Assembly (NCBI RefSeq): GCF_024166365.1
Contig: NC_064835.1
Span: 56,214,607-56,278,606 of the forward strand
Reading direction: 5' to 3'
Length of the DNA stretch: 64,000 nt
From: Elephas maximus indicus
Lineage: Eukaryota; Chordata; Mammalia; Proboscidea; Elephantidae
The notes below the pieces were generated by a model that made no database searches, had not been told where the DNA came from, and saw only the letters and a list, made by a program, of their open reading frames with translations. Of this stretch, positions 24,461-37,000 are shown piece after piece. The position numbers and the translations under genes are program-made. How positions within the stretch are numbered: position 1 is the first letter of the stretch; each line of letters starts with the position of its first letter.

Positions 24461-26651
24461 ATGCTGTGTCCCATGGCACTCTCCAGCACGTCCTGGATGC
24501 TGCTCTCCTGTCTGTTGCTCCTATCCCAAGTCCAAGGTGAGATTTCTCTGCCTTTAACACTGACTTCCTTGTGAATGCTCAGGGACAAGAAGAGGAGAAA
24601 ACCACCTGTGTAACACATGTAATTGTGACGTATATTACTACATAATCAAATGGTCTGCAACTCCCCCATCATTGCTAAATCCTCCAGTTAACTAGTTGTG
24701 GGAGTCATCAGAGTGGTTCAATAACAGTGGAATAGATGACTTCTCATTTTGTCCATGGAGTCTAATTAGTGTTGGGAGGCTGAAGAGATAAAGTATGAAG
24801 AGTCAATGATGCATTATAGAGAGACCCCAGTATAGGGACAGTCATCCAGGAAGATCTGACCATTGAAGAAGGGGGAAGGGTAAAAAGAAGGGCGATGGTC
24901 TGCCATTTAGAGTGACTGCTTCAAGATCAGGAAATTCTGAAAGAGTTGGCAAAGGTGAGAAGTGGTGAGGAGTGTGGCATCACTCCCTAGGCACTGGCCC
25001 CACAGACATTCCTTCAATGTAGCCTCTCCACCTGCTCCTTCCCAATCACCACTCTTCATCTCACCATGTTCCTCTATTTTCTTCCCACCACAGGTGAAGA
25101 CACCTCAAAGGAGGATCGCTCTGCACGGATCAGCTGTCCTAGAGGCTCCAAAGCTTATGGCTCCTACTGCTATGCCTTGTTTACGACGCCAAAAACCTGG
25201 GTGGATGCAGATGTATGTAGTGTGATGTGGGCGTGAGGATCACAGGAGAAAGTATGTGGGAAACCAGAATTGGGTTGCAGGGAGGCCTCCACTTTTCAGA
25301 GTGCCTAGGTGGTGAGAATGTGCACCTACCCAGTGAGGTCCCAACCCCCTCTCTGTCTCTTCATTCCCCACACAGATGGCCTGCCAGAAGTGGTCCTCAG
25401 GACACCTCGTGTCTGTGCTCAGTGCACCTGAGGCATATTTCGTGGGTTCACTGGTGAAGAGCATTTCAAGCTCCTACACAAACATCTGGATTGGGCTCCA
25501 TGACCCCACACTGGTGTGATTCCGTTCTTTTCTTTTTCTTTGCTCTCAAATGGCTGTTGTCACCACCCTCAGTCTTTGTCCTTTGTGCCTGCCCAGGAAG
25601 TAGTCGATGGAACCCTGGAGCTCAGAGATCCTGGGGGACATTTGGGGGGAAAAGGAGGGCCTTGAGGCCAGCTGGAGAGCTGAGTACTGTGGAGGTTCTG
25701 GTCTACAGCTAAAGCTTCTGTGCCTCTTTTATACTTTTCTCACAGTTCTCACATGAGGCTTTGTTATTTAGTTCCATGAGGTCAGGAGTCTGAGTAAACC
25801 ATGCTGAGGAGAGCCTACATAAAGTAGATATATGTGTGTGAGTGTATATGTGTATATATATATATATTGCTTCTATAGAACTGACATTGTCTTTGAGGTT
25901 CAGAGGCTAATCACAAATGTATCACCAAATGTTGTTTAGCCAGTAACATGCTAGTTTGAGTGGTTCTATTGGCCTTGGGTTTAGAATTTGTCAAAAGGAG
26001 TGTAGATTTAAGGGAGAGCTTCCCAGAGGAAATAGCCCTGGGGCAACACCTGGAAGAACAGACCAAATTTCCTGATGTTGGAGAGAGGATCAGGCATTTC
26101 AGCTAAGGGGATCTGACAACGGGAGTTGTATTGGCCATTCCCCTAACTTGGTTCCTTCCTTTATTTTATAGGGCTCTGAACTCGATGCAGGTGGATGGGA
26201 GTGGAGTAGCACTGACTTGATGAATTACTTTGCCTGGGAGAGAAATCCCTCCACTGTCACAAACCCTGGTTACTGTGGGACCGTGTCCCGAAACACAGGT
26301 AAGAAACAGTGGAGCAACTTGCTTCTTCTCTCCCTCTCCATTCCCTTATTGCCTGACATTCAGGAAAGGTCCATGTTGGAAAATTCAGTGTTGGAAAAGG
26401 CAATGTTGGTTTTTCTTCTACCATCCTCTCTCATCTCTCCTTTCTTTGTGTTTTCTTTACCTTAGTGGGACACTAGGGAAGATTAAAAAGAGGCTTTGAA
26501 TCCTAGACCAAAATATGGGATACCTCCTCATTGGGTTCACAGGCCCTACCAATACCATCCACCTTACCTCTTTGCCTTTCCAGGATTCCTGAAATGGAAA
26601 GATTACAACTGTGAACTGAGGTTACCCTATGTCTGCAAGTTCAAGAACTAG
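24461..26651 (+). CDS. REG3G: Regenerating islet-derived protein 3 (REG3-type secreted C-type lectin), intact
   Basis: Six exons. The non-coding exon 1 ends at 24,140. Coding parts are 24,461-24,536, 25,094-25,212, 25,376-25,513, 26,172-26,298 and 26,584-26,651. All introns follow GT-AG and all phases fit, giving 175 residues, the usual REG3 length. Residues 1-26 are a signal peptide ([15 protein letters not shown]...). The propeptide ends at the trypsin site Arg37-Ile38. One C-type lectin-like domain follows, with all six cysteines (40-51, 68-171, 146-163 by family pairing) and the motif WIGLHDP (103-109). REG3 proteins are secreted by gut and pancreas and bind or kill Gram-positive bacteria. 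The EPN/EPD-type motif at 114-116 reads Glu-Leu-Asp, and residue 118 is Gly. The wording ([19 protein letters not shown]) is nearer REG3G than REG3A, but one-to-one orthology is not proven. The start was chosen because it aligns with human REG3; Met5 is an alternative. Confidence 0.93.
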
Positions 26652-26850
26652 GATGACTGAAGTTAGCAGCTAGAACTGGTTGATCATCATGGACTTGAGA
26701 CCCAGTGTACAGACCCACCCAGGAAGAGAATATTCTCCCGTATGCCCTCAAGCTAACCTCCTCATTCTGAGCCTCCTTTCTCTTACCTCCTCTCAACACT
26801 CTTTTCAAGATCTTCTGTCTGTTCCATGGCCTGAGGCCTCAAAGAGGAAT

Positions 26851-26856
26851 AATAAA
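26851..26856 (+). promoter_or_regulatory. Polyadenylation signal of the REG3-type gene
   Basis: AATAAA lies 200 bases after the stop codon, within aggaataataaaattttatt. A TG-rich stretch (tgtacttgtgtgttcc) follows within 30 bases. Confidence 0.8.
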
Positions 26857-26874
26857 ATTTTATTCTGTACTTGT

Positions 26875-27309
26875 GTGTTCCAGTCTCATAGTCAGACCCC
26901 GAGGAGGAGAAAGTGGGTGGGGGAGCAAACACTGTGGGTTTTGTCCTTGTGCAATTTCTGTCAGTCCTCAGGTAAATGATGAAATGTAAATTCCTGCTAG
27001 TATATTTGTGATGAGGGTGTGGCCCCTGCACATGGAGGGCTTAGGTTGTGGATAGACATTACTCTCCTACATGCTGTACAGCACATACATCCCCCCAGCC
27101 CAGGTCAGACGGTGTGACACAGCCCACCTTAGAGGACTCTGATGGTGCTGGAACAGTACTTCTCAAACTTATCAGGGATGAAGTTTTTTTTTTTTTTTTT
27201 TAAGTTCAGTCTATCTATCATGAGCTAATGTCAGTAAAATATAATTAAAATGAATTAATCAAAAGTGAAATGGATAAAAGAAGTAATCAAAATACAAGCC
27301 CAATTTTTT
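26875..27309. other. Gene-free stretch
   Basis: 3' flank of the REG3-type gene. It has a T-run of 17 near 27,185; nothing else was recognised. Confidence 0.4.
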
Positions 27310-27640
27310 GAGTTTTTTTTAAAAAATTCTATTGTGTTTTAAGTGAAAGTTTACAAATCAAGTCAGCCTCTCACACAAAAACTTATATACACCTTGCTAC
27401 ATACTCCCAGTTGCTCACCGCCTAATGACACAGCCCACTCCCTCCCTCCACTCTCTCTTTACATGTCCGTTTCACCAGCTTCTAAGCCCCTCTACCCTCT
27501 CATCTCCCCTCCAGGCAGGAGATACCAACATAGTCTCAAGTGTCCACCTGATCCAAGAAGCTCACTCCTCACCAGCATCCCTCTCCAACCCATTGTCCAG
27601 TCCAACCCCTGTCTGAAGAGTTGGCAAGCCCAATTTTTAA
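27310..27640 (-). mobile_element. L1 3' end fragment, minus
   Basis: It matches the 3' untranslated region of the full-length L1 at 33,018-33,330 in the same orientation. Shared words include gtttacaaatc, ccctccaggcaggagatacc in place of ccctccagacaagagttgcc, and ctcaagtgtccacctgat. It is 5'-truncated with no coding part. Confidence 0.85.
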
Positions 27641-28009
27641 AATTAGCTTTAACATACATAAAATTAATCTATAAAATGGCGATAAAATTTTCTACTGTCT
27701 TTCACTTTCTGTACTTACCTTGCCATGGCTGATTAGCAAACTATTTGGATACCAGCACCTGTCCATTGCAGTATGTGTTGCTCTGGACCTAGAGGGTCCT
27801 TGAACAGGGACCTAGTACATCCAGTGTCTTGTGCTTTGAAATATGTTCTGGCTTCAATCAGAATTGGAGTTGAGATGATCTTAATGTCTGGCAGGATTTC
27901 TCTTAATATATTTGACTGAATAAAAATTTTAATAAATGATTTTTTTGAAGAGGCTTCCCTTGTCTGAGTGAAGGGAAAAATAAAACTTACTATGAATCTG
28001 TATTATAAT

Positions 28010-28172
28010 TAACCCCCCCCCCAAAAAAAACCCAATGCCATACAGCCTATTCCAACTTAAAGGGACCCTATAGGACAGAGTAGAACTGCCCCATAGGATT
28101 CCCAAGAAGCAGCTGGTGGATGCAAAGTGCTGACATTTTTGTTAGCAGCTGACACTTTAACCACTGCTTCCT
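28010..28172 (-). mobile_element. AfroSINE, minus
   Basis: A run of C then A (the tail) is followed by caatgccatacagcctattc, ccccataggattcccaagaa and agcagctgacactttaacca. The outer head is degraded. Confidence 0.85.
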
Positions 28173-28311
28173 CACTTACTGGTTATCTCATTATCTGACA
28201 TCACATTTACAACAATAGTAAAAAATGTATCAGACTATTTTACACACTAAAATGTACATCTGGTAGTAACTCTTTCATCTGGTGGGGACATATAGCACCC
28301 ACCAACATTTT

Positions 28312-28448
28312 CACCTGAGGGACAAATGTGTCCCATATAATATTTTGTGATCTGATGTGGTCGTCCTCCATTTTCTCATAACACCAATTTTCACATAAAG
28401 ACCTAGTCTTTGGAACCTCACCATGTCAATAAGTAAGGAGTGGGTACA
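28312..28448 (+). repeat. Segment paralogous to 22-155
   Basis: Same orientation and about 135 bases long (see the partner at the left edge). About 1.5 kb lies between it and the REG3-type polyadenylation signal. Confidence 0.6.
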
Positions 28449-29054
28449 TTTATGTGTATTTTGTGTGTATCCATGTATTATTCATATGTATTAATCTGGA
28501 TATTCCAAGACCTTCTACCTCATTGCCACCTGTACATAGTGACATGTTTCTATTGTGGAAAAAATATATACTTGGCTAATAAAAGTTGAGGACAAATTCC
28601 CTCATCTGGAAAGAGGTTTTTATTTGATACATGGACAAAATTATCCACGTGGACCAGGATCACCATAGCATTGTCCTTTAGGGATATTTCTTCTCAAATA
28701 AATATATGACATGCAAGGACAATGTCTAATTTTCTTCATCTGTGCTTGCCAAATTTCCTTTACTCTTTCCAAGCTCGGCTGTCTTAACTAAAAGTCCATT
28801 TAGTACTTTTTATGGAAGCACTTTTCCATAAGTTTTCATGAATTTATGATTATAAGATGCCACAGGTCTTCATTTTCCATCCTGGTGAAAATAATAAAAT
28901 AGGTTAGAAAAGTCCGTGCTGATTGTTCTTGTGTCAGCTCATCTTTTTGTCTGAGCTCTGACTTTAGTGCCAGGTGAGTCACTGCAGCTATCAACATCAG
29001 AGCCTGTTCTTGCTTCTTGCCTTTGGAGATCCCCATTGTATAATAAAGGACTTT
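28449..29054. other. Gene-free stretch
   Basis: A minus-strand frame of 66 codons (28,836-29,036) begins Met-Gly-Ile-Ser-Lys and is lysine/glutamine-rich. It has no identifiable family, and I do not call it a gene. Confidence 0.35.
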
Positions 29055-29400
29055 TTTTTTTTTTTTAAGGTATCGTTTGATTTTTTTTGTGTGTGATGAA
29101 GTATATATGACAAAAACTTGCCATTTTACATATACAATTTGGTAACACGAATTCCATTGCCTTTATTGTGTAACCATCACCACAATCCATTTCCAATTTT
29201 TTTTGTTGCCCTTGACAGAAACTCTGTACCTCTTTAGCAATACCTCCCCACCTTCCCTTCCATTCCACCCCTGAAAACCACTAATATACTTTGGTCTCTG
29301 TGCATTTGCATATTCTGAGTATTTTGTGTAAGCGAGATCATACAAGATTTCTCATTTTGTGTCTGACTTATTGCTTTTTTTTTTTTTTATTGCTGAGTGA
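29055..29400 (-). mobile_element. Old mammalian L1 3' end, minus
   Basis: Between two T-runs lies the familiar old L1 3' untranslated text on the minus strand: tgtgtaaccatcaccacaat, gaaactctgtacctctttag, tcccttccattccacccctg. No coding part remains. Confidence 0.7.
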
Positions 29401-29581
29401 AATAAGAAAGGACATTTTCAGTTGTAAGTAAAAAAGATCGCACTGTGATTTGGCTTGGATCACGTAACCGAGAAATCTAATTTTAAAGTAAGTTTTGAGA
29501 CCTGTTCAATCAGGACCCAGGTGCCCTTTTTCTGGGATTCTCTTGTCTACTCTTTTTCATATGCTTGTCTTATCTGCCTAA

Positions 29582-29788
29582 CAAAAAACCCATTGTCCTC
29601 AAGTCATTCCAACTCATAGTGACCCCAGAGGGAAGAGTAGAACTGCTGCACCGTGTTTCCAAGGCTGTAAATCTTTATAGAAGCAGACTGCCACATCTTT
29701 TTCCTGTGAAGCTGCTGGTGGGTTTGAACTACCAGACTTTTTGGTTAGCAACCATGTGCTTTAACCACTGAACCACCAGAGCCCCTAC
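29582..29788 (-). mobile_element. AfroSINE, minus, long form
   Basis: It has the tail aaaaacccattgtcctcaag, the central block aagcagactgccacatcttt, the B-box complement gggtttgaactaccag and the head complement ccaccagagccc. Confidence 0.9.
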
Positions 29789-31098
29789 TGTCTTACATTT
29801 ACAGCTCAAGGCAGTTGTCTTCAGCAACTGGGAGCTATTGATTCCTCACCAATACCAGAAGGGAGAACATATATATATTTTTCCTAAATTTATAAAAGAA
29901 ATATCCTGAGGTTCACTGTTTTTTCAGGCAAAAATGAACACGTTAACGTGGTCAAGAATGTCGCACACTGGTGGTTGAATTTAGAATTACTGCACACCTT
30001 TAAGCAATTACTATAGCAAAGAGGATGACATTAGTTGATTGAATCACACAACTTATAGACCACCCAGGACCTTGAGGTGCAATCAATATCACCCAAGTCA
30101 TTGGGAGCCTTATTCTCAGCAGGATGGGTTGTTCTCTAGAGGAACACTTGGGTGCTAATGGAAGGAGGGCTAAGAATAATGAAGCTGATTAAATACCCAG
30201 TGAATATTGCTGCACACACATTCAGGCAGAGAATTGCAAGTAGATAAGGCTTGCTATCATAATCAATTGAAGATAAAAAAATGAAAACTGTTAAAAAGTT
30301 TTGTTGTTGCTTAGTAGTCTACATTTACTACAGTACTGACATCAAAAGAATAAAAACCCATGTTTTTGTCCAGAGAAAGGAGACATCCCGATTTTGGTAG
30401 ATTGAAAATCAGGGGATTGATTAGCTACTTTCTTATTGTCAGTTTGCTGTTGACACTTGCCATCCATCAAACATAATTTTTCCAATTTTTATTATACTTT
30501 TGGTTGTTCCTTCTCAGTCCACAGTGTCAACTTGCAAAGTGAATGTTCCTTTATAGTTTCCCTTTGATCAAACACTTATATGTAAATATACCATGGTTAG
30601 TTTTAAACTTCCTCTGGAAGTAATCAGTCCCACTGATATGTACAGTTCAGATGATTCGATTTTTCAAATCTAAGACTTTTTTTAAGACTGCTGATGTATA
30701 TTTTTAGAAAAGTATATGAGGGATAAGGCATCTGGATAAGATAAAATAAAAATAATACCCTGTCCCAGAGCAATGAAAGGAAAGAGAATTAGGAGATTTC
30801 CTGGGGAAAAAATATGTAATATTGTGGCTTATTAACCCATTTGAAAATTCCTCTCTCTAACTCAGGTTTAGGCTGAACATTGTGGTCCTCACATGGACAT
30901 GTTGAACATCATGTAAGTTAATTTACCTGAAACTCCAGCAAGACCACTCAGCATCCTTAATCTGGATCTATAAACCAAGTGGCTGCTTAGTGATTGCTTC
31001 ACAGCACAAGAAATTCATTACCAGGTCTTTGCTGTCAGATATTTTCCAGAGAGAAATACTTTCTGTCTCTCTGAAAATGCAGAATATGAAACACCTTT
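29789..31098. other. Gene-free stretch
   Basis: No gene was recognised. The part at 30,958-31,030 resembles 42,957-43,030 in the same orientation (shared ggctgctta.tgatt and ttcattaccag), so it may be an old repeat or a duplicated flank. Confidence 0.4.
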
Positions 31099-34019
31099 GC
31101 AAAATGTCATGTTGTTGTTGTTGTTAGGTGCCGTCGAGTTGGTTCCGACTCATAGCGGCCCAAGGCACAACAAAACAAAACAGTGCCCAGTCCTGCGCCA
31201 TCCTTACAATCATTGTTATGCTTGAGCCCATTGTTGCAGCCACTGTGTCAATCCATCTCGTTGAGGGTCTTCCTCTTTTCCACTGACTCTGAACTCAGCC
31301 AAGCATGATATCCTTCTCCACAGACTGATTCCTCCTGACAACACATCCAAAGTATGTAAGATGCAGTCTTGCCATCCCTGCTTCTAAGGGGCATTCTGGT
31401 TGTACTTCTGAGACAGATCTGTTCGTTCTTCTGGCAGTCCCTGGTATATTCAATATTCTTCGCCAACACCACAATTCAAAGACATCGATTCTTCTTCTGT
31501 CTTCCTTATTCATTGTCCAGCTTTCACATGCGTATGATGTGATTGAAAATACCATGGCTTGGGTAAAGTGCACCTTAGTCTTCAAGGTGACATCTTTGCT
31601 CTTCAACACTTTAAAGAGGTCCTTTGCAATGCGTCCTTTGATTTCTTGACTGCTGCTTCCATGGCTGTTGATTGTGGATCCAAGTAAAATGAAATCCTTG
31701 ACAACTTCAATCTTTACTCTGTTTATCATGACGTTGCTCATTGTTCCAGTTGTGAGGATTTTGTTTTCTTTATGTTGAGGTGCAATTCATACTGAAGACT
31801 GTGATCTTTGATCTTCATTAGTAAATGCTTCAGGTCTTCTTCACTTGCAGCAAGCAAGGTTCTGTCATCTGCTTAACGCAGATTGTTAATGAGTCTTCCT
31901 CCAATCCTGATGCCCTGTTCTTCTTCATATAGTCCAGCTTCTCAGATTATTTGCTCAGCATGCAGATTGAATAGGTGTGGTGAAAGAATACAGTCCTGAC
32001 ACACACCTTTCCTGAATTTAAACCATGCAGTATCCCCTTGTTCTATCCAAACAACTGCCTCTTGATCTATGTAAAGATTCCTCATGAGCACAACTAAGTG
32101 TTCTGGAATTCCCATTCTTAGCAATTTTATCCATAATTTGTTATGATCCACACAGTCGAATGCCTTTGCATAGTCAATGAAACACAGGTAAACACCCTTC
32201 TGGTATTCTCTGCTTGTAGCCAGGATCCATCTGACATCAGCAATGATATCCCTGGTTCCACATCCTCTTTGAAACCGGCCTGAATTTCTGGCAGTTCTCT
32301 GTCGACATATTGCGGCAGGCACTTTTGAATGATCTTCAGCAGAATTTTGCTTGCGTGTGATATTAATGATATTGCTCTATAATTTCCACATTCAGTTGGA
32401 TCACCTTTCTTGGGAATAGACATAAATACGGATCTCTTCCAGTCAGTCGGCCAGGAAGCTGTCTTCCATATTTCTTGGCATAGACGAGTGAGCACCTCCA
32501 GATCTTCATCTGTTTGTTGAAACATCTCAATTGATATTCTATCGATTCCTGGAGCCTTGTTTTTTGCCAGTGCCTTCAGAGCAGCTTGGACTTCTTCCTT
32601 CAGTACCATCGGTTCCTGATCATATACTACCTCTTGAAATGGTTGAATATCGACTAATTCTTTTTGGCATAATGACTCTGTGTATTCCTTCTATCCTCTT
32701 TGGATGGTTCCTACGTCATTTAACATTTTCCCCATGGAATCCTTCACTATTACAACTCAAGGCTTGAATTTTTTTCTTCAGTTCCTTCAGCTTGAGAAAT
32801 ACTGAGTGTGTTCTTCCCTTTTGGTTTCTCATTTTCAGCTCTTTGCACATTGATTATAATACTTTACTTTGTCTTCTCGAGCCGCCCTTTGAAATCTTCT
32901 GTTCAGTCCTTTTACTTTATCAATTCTTCCTTTTGCTTTAGCTGCTTGATGTTTGAGAGCAAGTTTCAGAGTCTCTTCCAACATCCATCTTGGTCGTTTC
33001 TTTCTTTCCTGTCTTTTTTTTTTTTTTAATAACTTTTATTAAGCTTCAAGTGAACGTTTACAAATCCAATCAGTCTGTCACATATAAGTTTACATACATC
33101 TCACTCCCTACTCCCACTTGCTCTCCCCCTCTTGAGTCAGCCCTTTCAGTCTCTTCTTTCTTGACAATTTTGCCGGCTTCCCTCTCTCTCTATCCTCCCA
33201 TCACCCCTCCAGACAAGAGTTGCCAACACAATCTCAAGTGTCCACCTGATATAATTAGCTCACTCTTCATCAGCGTCTCTCTCCCACCCACTGACCAGTC
33301 CTTTTCATGTCTGATGAGTTGTCTTCGGGGATGGTTCCTGTCCTGTGTCAACAGAAGGTCTGGGGAGCATGGCCGCCGGGATTCCTCCAGTCTCAGTCAG
33401 ACCATTAAGTTTAGTCTTTTTATGAGAATTTGGGGTCTGTATCCCACTGATCTCCTGCTCCCTCAGGGGTCCTCTGCTGTGCTCCCTGTCAGGGCAGTCA
33501 TCGATTGTGGCCGGGCACCAACTAGTTCTTCTGGTCTCAGGATGATGTAGGTCTCTGGTTCATGTGGCCCTTTCCGTCTCTTGGGCTCTTAGTTGTCGTG
33601 TGGCCTTGGTGTTCTTCATTTTCCTTTGCTCCAGGTGGGTTGAGACCAATTGATGCATCTTAGATGGCCGCTTGTTAGCATTTAAGACCCCAGACGCCAC
33701 ATTTCAAAGTGGGATGCAGAATGATTTCATAATAGAATTATTTTGCCAATTGACTTAGAAGTCCCCGCAAACCATGTTCCCCAGACCCCCGCGCTTGCTC
33801 CGCTGAGCTTTGAAGCATTCATTTTATCCCGGAAACTTCTTTGCTTTTGGTCCAGTCCAATTGAGCTGACCTTCCATGTATTGAGTGTTGTCTTTCCCTT
33901 CACCTAAAGCAGTTCTTATCTACTGATTAATCAATAAAAAACCCTCTCCCACCCTCCCTCCCCCCCCCTCGTAACCACAAAAGTATGTGTTCTTCTCAGG
34001 TTTACTATTTCTCAAGATC

Positions 34020-37000
34020 TTATAATAGTGGTCTTATACAATATTTGTCCTTTTGTCTCTGACTAATTTCGCTCAGCATAATGCCTTCCAGGTTCCTCCA
34101 TGTTATGAAATGTTTCAAAGATTCGTCACTGTTCTTTATTGATGCGTAGTATTCCATTGTGTGAATATACCACAATTTATTTACCCATTCATCCGTTGAT
34201 GGACACCTTGGTTGCTTCCAACTTTTTGCTATTGTAAACAGAGCTGCAATAAACATGGGTGTGCATATATCTGTTTGTATGAAGGCTCTTGTATCTCTAG
34301 GGTATATTCCTAGGAGTGGGATTTCTGGGTTGTATGGTAGTTCTATTTCTAACTGTTTAAGATAACGCCAGATAGAGTTCCAGAGTGGTTGTACCATTTT
34401 ACATTCCCACCAGCAGTGTATGAGAGTTCCAATCTCTCCGCAGCCTCTCCAACATTTATTATTTTGTGTTTTTTGGATTAATGCCAGCCTTGCTGGTGTG
34501 AGATGGAATCTCATCGTAGTTTTAATTTGCATTTCTCTAATGGCTAATGATCGAGAGCATTTTCTCATGTATCTGTTGGCTGCCTGAATATCTTCTTTAG
34601 TGAAATGTGTGTTCATATCCTTTGCCCACTTCTTGATTGGGTTGTTTGTCTTTTTGTGGTTGAGTTTTGACAGAATCATGTAGATTTTAGAGATCAGGCA
34701 CTGGTCGGAGATGTCATAGCTGAAAATTCTTTCCCAATCTGTAGGTGGTCTTTTTACTCTTTTGGAGAAGTCTTTAGATGAGCATAGGTGTTTGATTTTT
34801 AGGAGCTCCCAGTTATCGGGTTTCTCTTCATCATTTTTGGTAATGTTTTGTATTCTGTTTATACCTTGTATTAGGGCTCTTAGGGTTGCCCCATTTTTTC
34901 TTCCATGATCTTTATCGTTTTAGTCTTTATGTTTAGGTCTTTGATCCACTTGGAGTTAGTTTTTGTGCATGGTGTGAGGTATGGGTCCTGTTTCATTTTT
35001 GTGCAAATGGATATCCAGTTATGCCAGCACCATTTGTTAAAAAGGCTATCTTTTCCCCAGTTAATTGACACTGGTCCTTTGTCAAATATCAGCTGCTCAT
35101 ACGTGGATGGATCTATGTCTGGGTTCTCAATTCTGTTCCATTGGTCTATGTGTCTGTTGTTGTACCAATACCAGGCTGTTTTGACTACTGTGGCTGTATA
35201 ATAGGTTCTGAAGTCGGGTAAGGTGAGGCCTCCCACTTTCTTCTTCTTTTTCAGTAGTGCTTTGCTTATCCAGGGCTTCTTTCCCTTCCATATGAAATTG
35301 GTGATTTGTTTCTCTATCCCCTTAAAATATGACATTGGAATTTGGATCAGAAGTGCATTAAATGTATAGATGGCTTTTGGTAGAATAGACATTTTTACTA
35401 TGTTAAGTCTTCCTATCCATGAGCAGGGTATGTTTTTCCACTTAAGCATGTCCTTTTGAATTTCTTGTAGTAGAGTTTTGTAGTTTTCTTTGTATAGGTC
35501 TTTTACATCCTTGGTAAGATTTATTCCTAAGTATCTTATCTTCTTGGGGGCTACTGTGAATGGTATTGATTTGGTTATTTCCTCTTCGGTGTTCTTTTTG
35601 TTGATGTAGAGGAATCCAAGTGATTTTTGTATGTTTATTTTATAACCTGAGACTCTGCCAAACTCTTCTATTAGTTTGAGTAGTTCTGGAGGATTCCTTA
35701 GGGTTTTCTGTGTATATAATCATGTCATCTGCAAATAGTGATAACTTTGCTTCTTCCTTGCCAATCCGGATACCTTTTATTTCTTTGTCTAGCCTAATTG
35801 CCCTGGCTAAGACTTCCAACACGATGTTGAATAAGAGTGGTGATAAAGGGCATCCTTGTCTGGTTCCCGTTCTCAAGGGAAATGCTTTCAGGTTCTCTCC
35901 ATTTAGAGTGATATTGGCTGTTGGCTTTGCATAGATGCCCTTTATTATGTTGAGGAATTTTTCTTCAATTCCTATTTTGGTAAGAGTTTTTATCATGAAT
36001 GGGTGTTGGACTTTGTCAAATGCCTTTTCTGCATCAATTGATAAGATCATGTGGTTTTTGTCTTTTGTTTTATTTATGTGATGGATTACATTAATGGTTT
36101 TTCTGATATTAAACCAGCCTTTTTTTTTTGCATACCTGGTTTAAATCCCACTTGATCAGGGTGAATTATTTTTTTGATGTGTTGTTGGATTCTATTGGCT
36201 AGAATTTTGTTGAGGATTTTTGCATCAATGTTCATGAGGGATATAGGTCTATAATTTTCTTTTTTTGTAATGTCTTTACCTGGTTTTGGTATCAGGGAGA
36301 TGGTGGCTTCATAGAATGAGTTGGGTAGTATTCCGTCATTTTCTATGCTTTGGAATACCTTCAGAAGTAGTGGTGTTAACTCCTCTCTGAAAGTTTGGTA
36401 GAACTCTGCAGTGAAGCCGTCCGGGCCAGGGCTTTTTTTTGTTGGGAGTTTTTTGATTACTGTTTCAATCTCTTTTTTTGTTATGGGTCTATTTAGTTGT
36501 TCTACTTCTGAATGTGTTAGTTTAGGTAGGTAGTGTTTTTCCAGGAATTCATCCATTTCTTCTAGGTTTTCAAATTTGTTAGAGTACAATTTTTCATAAT
36601 AATCTGAAATGATTCTTTTAATTTCATTTGGTTCTGTTGTGATGTGGTCCTTCTCATTTCTTATTCGGGTTATTTGTTTCCTTTCCTGTATTTCTTTAGT
36701 CAGTCTAGCCAATGGTTTATCAATTTTGTTAATTTTTTCAAAGAACCAGCTTTGGGCTTTGTTAATTCTTTCAATTGTTTTTCTGTTCTCTAATTCATTT
36801 AGTTCAGCTCTAATTTTTATTATTTGTTTTCTTCTGGTGCCTGATGGATTCTTTTGTTGCTCAGTTTCTATTTGTTCAAGTTGTAGGGACAGTTCTCTGA
36901 TTTTGGCTCTTTCTTCTTTTTGTATGTGTGCATTTATTGATATAAATTGGCCTCTGAGCACTGCTTTTGCTGTGTCCCAGAGGTTTTGATAGGAAGTATT

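Noticed and set aside
26217-26465. Separate small lectin-like frame
   Set aside because: It is exon 5 of the REG3-type gene running into its intron, not an independent gene.
28836-29036. Minus-strand 66-codon frame starting Met-Gly-Ile-Ser-Lys as a second Gag start
   Set aside because: No further retroviral text could be tied to it; too short to support a call.
32990-33550. 186-codon plus-strand frame
   Set aside because: Antisense of the L1 3' untranslated region; pyrimidine-rich text gives few stops.
36609-36989. 126-codon plus-strand frame rich in hydrophobic residues
   Set aside because: Antisense shadow of L1 ORF2.
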